Assembly (NCBI GenBank): GCA_963969495.1
Contig: OZ018324.1
Coordinates: forward strand, 160,235,758-160,299,757
Direction: 5' to 3'
DNA length: 64,000 nt
Origin: Ceratothoa steindachneri
Lineage: Eukaryota; Arthropoda; Malacostraca; Isopoda; Cymothoidae
The notes below the pieces were generated by a model. The model saw only the letters and a list, made by a program, of their open reading frames with translations, was not told the origin of the DNA and did no database searches. Both the position numbers and the translations under genes were made by a program. Shown here one piece after another: positions 60,100 to 64,000 of the stretch (position 1 is the stretch's first letter; every line of letters starts with the position of its first letter).

Positions 60100-61199
60100 T
60101 CATTCGTGCATTCTGTCAAAGCATGCTTTAGCAGCTAACCGTTTAGGTCGAGTACCTAGTGCATTTTCTGGTGGAGTATCATTAACATTTCTTGAATTGT
60201 TATCATTAACATTAATTGTTCCATTAACCAAATCATTTACTGAACTTTGATTAGATAGACTTTGATTTGAAATATTTAAAGAATCTGTTGCAGAATAACC
60301 GGAAGGAACATAATCCTTACTGATTTCACGATCAACTACTACATCATCTCCAGTAACAAATTTCTCGCAGAATTGATCACCGACACCTGACGAGTCATTG
60401 TGAGCATGTGTCAGTGATAATTCCAGAGGATATAAATGATTAATAGAATAATGAACAATTTGTCCATCTCCTCTTTTGACTTTAACACTTCTAACTTTAT
60501 TGTCACATCCGACAACTAGTTTTATTATTCTACCCAATAACCAGTATGGGCGCGGTTTATTAAGGCAATTTTATTAAAACTACATCACCAGATTTTATTC
60601 TATTTAACCAATCATTTTCATGAAGTTCTCTATAATGCTCTCCAAGGCTTAATAGGTAATTTCATACCATAAATCTTTGAAATAAGAAAAAACTTTATTG
60701 CGAAGTACAAGAGACTCGAGGAGTCCCTCTCTAGTCCCAGGATCTCCATCCCATATACTATTATCATTAGAGTCTCTTAATAATATGAACGGATTTGTAT
60801 TTATTTTCAAAAAGGAATTAAGGGGAATGATTTCTAAGTAGTTATCAGATGACCTATATTTCAATGGTCTGGAGTTAATAGCAGAGTGAATATCTGAAAT
60901 GACAGTCAGAAGCTCAAAATAAGAAAGTCTTGCTCTTCCTATGCTTTTATATAAACAGTCTTAATAGTACGTATAAGACGTTCGAAGGTGGAACCAACCC
61001 AAGTTGAGTAAACTGGTATCCTAATATGTTTTATATTAAAGTTTCTAAATTGATTATTAAATTTATCTGTGCCCATTGCCTATTCTAATATATTTCCACG
61101 AGATACGAAAGACCTAGCATTATCACTATAGAGAGTAGATGGGACACCATACAAATTAACAAACCTAAAAAATGCTAGGATGAAGCTACGTGTAGAAAT
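60100..61199 (-). pseudogene. BEL/Pao integrase C-terminal half with DUF5641-type tail
   Basis: On the minus strand from about 61,199: VNLYGVPSTLYSDNARSF (second catalytic Asp), a TAG, then IPVYSTWVGSTFERLI (catalytic Glu). A frameshift near 60,925 leads to SYFELLTVISDIHSAINSRP. After NNP-like and VLRNKVFSYFKDLW pieces (60,649-60,864) and another shift comes HENDWLN and then GRIIKLVVGCDNKVRSVKVK, the DUF5641 tail typical of BEL/Pao (60,100-60,537). The first catalytic Asp and zinc finger are missing. Its strand is opposite to the BEL blocks of the macro-repeat, and the segments do not overlap, so whether it is the same family cannot be told from this window. Confidence 0.8.
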
Positions 61200-61205
61200 A
61201 TCCCA

Positions 61206-61395
61206 ACACGGAATTTATGAATGAGAAATTTGATCAATACTTAAAAATAAATAAAGTTAAAATAGCTTGCAATTATTATAGCGGGTTCCACTTAATTTAG
61301 CCTTATTCCTAATAGTGCCTATAATGTATGAGCTATTATGGTTCCCTGTAGGTGCCAATAAATTGTTTGTTTGTTGATATAAATAAATGTTTCAA
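61206..61395 (+). pseudogene. LINE-C 3' end, copy 4
   Basis: GAATTTATGAATGAGAAATT matches the last codons of LINE-C copy 3 near 53,543, followed by the same 3' tail with CCCTGTAGGTGCC. Everything upstream has been removed by the BEL insertion or a deletion. Confidence 0.75.
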
Positions 61396-64000
61396 ATTAT
61401 ATGGATAACTTTTTCAGGGTTGATCGTCTACCCTAGCTAACAACTGTTCCAATTTCGAACGTTGCCAATCTCTACGTTGCCTTTTTCCATGAGTGACGCC
61501 ACTCATGCACTAAACCTCTCGGGTTTACGGTTAAGAATCTCCGTCGACAGTTTTGTCAAATGCTCTGGCAAGCAGCATGAAGGTTTCGCCTAAGACATTA
61601 CTACCATGGAGGATATTACGTACGTTTGTCGCCACGCCTTTGTTGCCTAAGCTTCTACATCACTTCGCGACTATTGCTTTTCTATGTCTATGATCAAGTA
61701 GAGTGTTACACTATAGCCGCGCAATAGTCGTAGACTACTTTGTGGTTTATAGTGACTCACAGAGATCGATAATTACCGGTGAGGCATTGAAAATGCGTCT
61801 CCCCTACTTTGCAGACTCCATTGGACGATGGCTGCGGCGAGTGTGGAAAATATCAAGATTATCTATGCTGTGTTCCTGGTAATTTCGCCACCTGTGCGTG
61901 CCCTCTTTGCAATTGTATTGGCTCCTAGCACTCCGATTCAAAGGGAGATAATGTACAATTTGTTATTTTTTATGACCCTGTTCAAGCTTAAATTGATTGG
62001 TTTGATGGGAGGTTCAGGTGAAAAGATGGAAATATCATACTATTAATTGATTTAAATAATCAACTACCATTCAAAAGAGGTGACTCATTATTTCACCAAA
62101 TCAGATGAGCACTAAAAATAAGTAGGATTTACTAAATCAAAAGTGGAAATCAATATAACCATAAGAAATATTAGTTTTGTTTTATTTAAAAATAAGGCTT
62201 GAGAAGCAACGGAGTCAATATCTGTAAGATTTTGGTAAAAATAGTGTTTGTTGAAAACGCCAACGTTAAGGAAAGTGAAATGATTCATACAGGACCACTG
62301 GGTGAGCCCACATAGTAAAGTGAGTCTTGAGGAACCTACTCAGTACATCCTCAGTAGCTTCTTCTCTCCCCATGAGCACGTCAATGGTGAAATCATCCAG
62401 CTCGTACTCAAAATTTATATCGGTTCAAAATAATAAATGAATATTAATGTTTTACTTCTGCTCTGAAAGTTAAGGGATCTTGCCCTGTTAAAGAAAAGGA
62501 TGACCATCGTGCCAACTAGGCATTTAAGAGCAAGATCCCTTCCAAGTGACGTTTCCGCGACCAAAAGACCCACTAACCTCTAATATAAATTATTTTTAAT
62601 CCACTGAGACGAGTCACCCCTTATAATGCGAAATGAGATAAAACTTTCTAACGGCATTGAGATAGAGATGAATGGATGCTACTCATAAAATAACTTACTT
62701 ATCTAAAAAATCGAGAAGCTCTTCAAATTATGTTTTTTCGCACGGAAATATTTATAGTCACAATATGAATGAGTTGCTGCGATACAGTGGCTTTTAAGAG
62801 AATAGGAAATGTAAGACACAATTGAGCTATGACAGAGTCCCGACGTCAGATGAAAGTGTTCCTGCGCGTGAACGTTTAGATAGACGAGTTTTTGCATGAT
62901 GCTTTTAGTAAGAGACGGGCCTTTCCAGAAGAATGGATGACACGATGACCGTTGTTCTGCGGGAAAATTTTGTCCTTGCTCAAAAGTACAGATGACGATA
63001 GCATAAAAGGTGTTTGACTAAACGTTGAGTCGTTGTCAAAACTGGTACGGAGTAGAATGTGTTGTCTGGTAGATGACAAGAATGCAAAAGCGGAGGCGTC
63101 ACAGTACACTATGTCAGAGTTAGCATGAGGACGAAGGAAACTGAATTATTTACAGGTAACAAGGGGGATTAAAGGGTAAAAGTCTCTTGGGACGAGGTTT
63201 AAGTTATTGTTTAAAACATATCTGAACCTACATAAGGGGAAGTCTAATAAAGGGGGCCACAAAATAAATAAGCCCTTCAAGGTTCTACCTATGGTAGAAC
63301 CTCGAGACGAACTCAGCGGGGTTGTTGCGTGATCTAACGTAGGCTACATTCAAGGAGGCCGAGAGGTAGGCCTGGGAGAGAAAGGATCTCATGTTATCTG
63401 AACACTTGCTAAGCAGGCACCATTCCTCGAATGGTGTTGTAAAGCGTAAGAAGGTTGTCCGAGAAAAGGCGCACATTGGGAAACAGCAGCAAGGTCATGG
63501 ATTCAGACTCGATGATTGAACCTATTTCTTAAGCCGGGGAGATTGCATCGAGGGAAATGGACAAGAGGCTTGTCAAAAAGGAAAAATTGAGGCATGTAAT
63601 TTGACATATTTAGCAAGATGCGCTATTCAAGGTTCCATTACGGCTGTTAGTGAATCAAGCAAGTGTACATGGATTTAGGAAGCAAAATTTTTCGAGTTAC
63701 ATAGTGGCATGCAAGGGTTCGATTCCTGTACCGTGGTTGTGATTATGAGTGACGGCAGTCATCAATCACTGCTCATAGGGAATATTGCAAAGGAAGGGGG
63801 GGAGGCATAATTCTTATGATACTAGCATCATTTACATTCTACTGGTGGTTCTGGTAGCGCGCGTTTACTGAGTAGAAGAACCAGTTTGAAAGCAAGATCG
63901 CCTTTTCACCCCCTATATTCGTGCAACTTAGCATGGATGTCGCTAAAAAATGTTAAGGTTACCAAACTCGCCAAGATAATCATTTTCCCTGATGACTGGT
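61396..64000 (-). repeat. inverted RNase H-bearing stretch and A' module (reaches the window end)
   Basis: Reverse complement of 16,741-20,110 and 36,160-39,125. It ends at 64,000 exactly in the ACCAGTCAT-type phrase that marks the LINE-C junction in units 1 and 2, so LINE-C in reverse may continue outside. The forward frame at 61,828-62,046 is on the opposite strand to the retroelement remnant and shows only a hydrophobic run. A B-box-like GGTTCGATTCC lies near 63,715. Confidence 0.75.
62703..63476 (-). pseudogene. retroelement RNase H-like remnants, inverted copy
   Basis: Minus-strand frames 63,285-63,476 (ending YVRSRNNPAEFVSRFYHR, the cleanest version of that box) and 62,703-63,109 (YCDASAF, then TFSQTPFMLSSSVL and HFHLTSGLCHS) correspond to the two RNase H-like segments of units 1 and 2. 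The first VYCDAS block is deleted here. The NPAEF-SR box supports an RNase H or Pol origin. Confidence 0.5.

Noticed and set aside
61828..62046. Forward hydrophobic frame as a small membrane protein
   Set aside because: It lies antisense to the repeat orientation, is not open in the homologous copies as far as I can read, and has no supporting motif.

Overview
This window looks like intergenic, repeat-saturated nuclear DNA from an animal, most likely an arthropod and plausibly a crustacean. That assignment is an inference. It rests on the mixture of BEL/Pao, Ty3/gypsy, L2/CR1-like LINE, mariner, Tc1-like and hAT remnants, on the long (AT)n, (CT)n and (AG)n microsatellites, and on the AT-rich background. 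I found no intact host gene, no rRNA or convincing tRNA gene, and no prokaryotic or viral gene set. Nearly every long reading frame is a decayed transposon fragment or an artefact of simple repeats.

The main feature is a macro-repeat that recurs along the window with the same internal order. One full unit reads: module A-B-C (AT-rich, unclassified), a damaged LINE that I call LINE-C, a stretch with an RNase H-like retroelement remnant, a second diverged copy of the module (A'-B'-C'), a (CT)n tract, and a BEL/Pao pol remnant. Without later insertions a unit is about 12-13 kb. A partial unit lies at 2,612-5,780. Full units lie at about 11,096-29,011 and 30,280-46,795. A third (46,796-about 59,230) is heavily rearranged. 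From about 61,396 to the end of the window the RNase H-bearing part runs in reverse, so the array changes orientation there. Because A-B-C and A'-B'-C' are related but distinct, the array resembles a dimeric higher-order repeat built from transposon debris.

Later insertions sit on this framework, and several can be placed by comparison with empty sites in the other units. A Ty3/gypsy element (5,781-11,058) has a truncated 5' LTR, a tRNA-Leu-like primer-binding site, a gag-protease-RNase H frame that lacks most of the reverse transcriptase and all of integrase, a polypurine tract and a 3' LTR. A 5'-truncated L2/CR1-like LINE lies at 21,853-24,345, and a longer relative with ORF1 and ORF2 lies at 41,244-45,098. 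A mariner (25,159-27,343) carries a nested solo LTR (25,435-26,686) with a 5-bp duplication. A non-autonomous DNA element with an 8-bp duplication is at 35,014-35,788. A probable solo LTR is at 48,316-49,254. A hAT fragment (53,966-54,701, minus strand) and an inverted BEL/Pao integrase fragment (60,100-61,199, minus strand) lie in the rearranged right-hand part. At the left edge, 1-1,163 on the minus strand is the ORF1 of another L2/CR1-like LINE, with a cysteine-rich finger and an SGNH esterase-like domain.

Nothing here works as an operon or pathway. The coding content is best read as a layered fossil record. The points most worth following up are the higher-order repeat and its inversion, the covarying 3' hairpin shared by two LINE copies, a perfect 21-bp palindrome at a deletion junction, and an unrecognised reading frame kept in module A. 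All percentages, ages and family names would need computation that I could not run.
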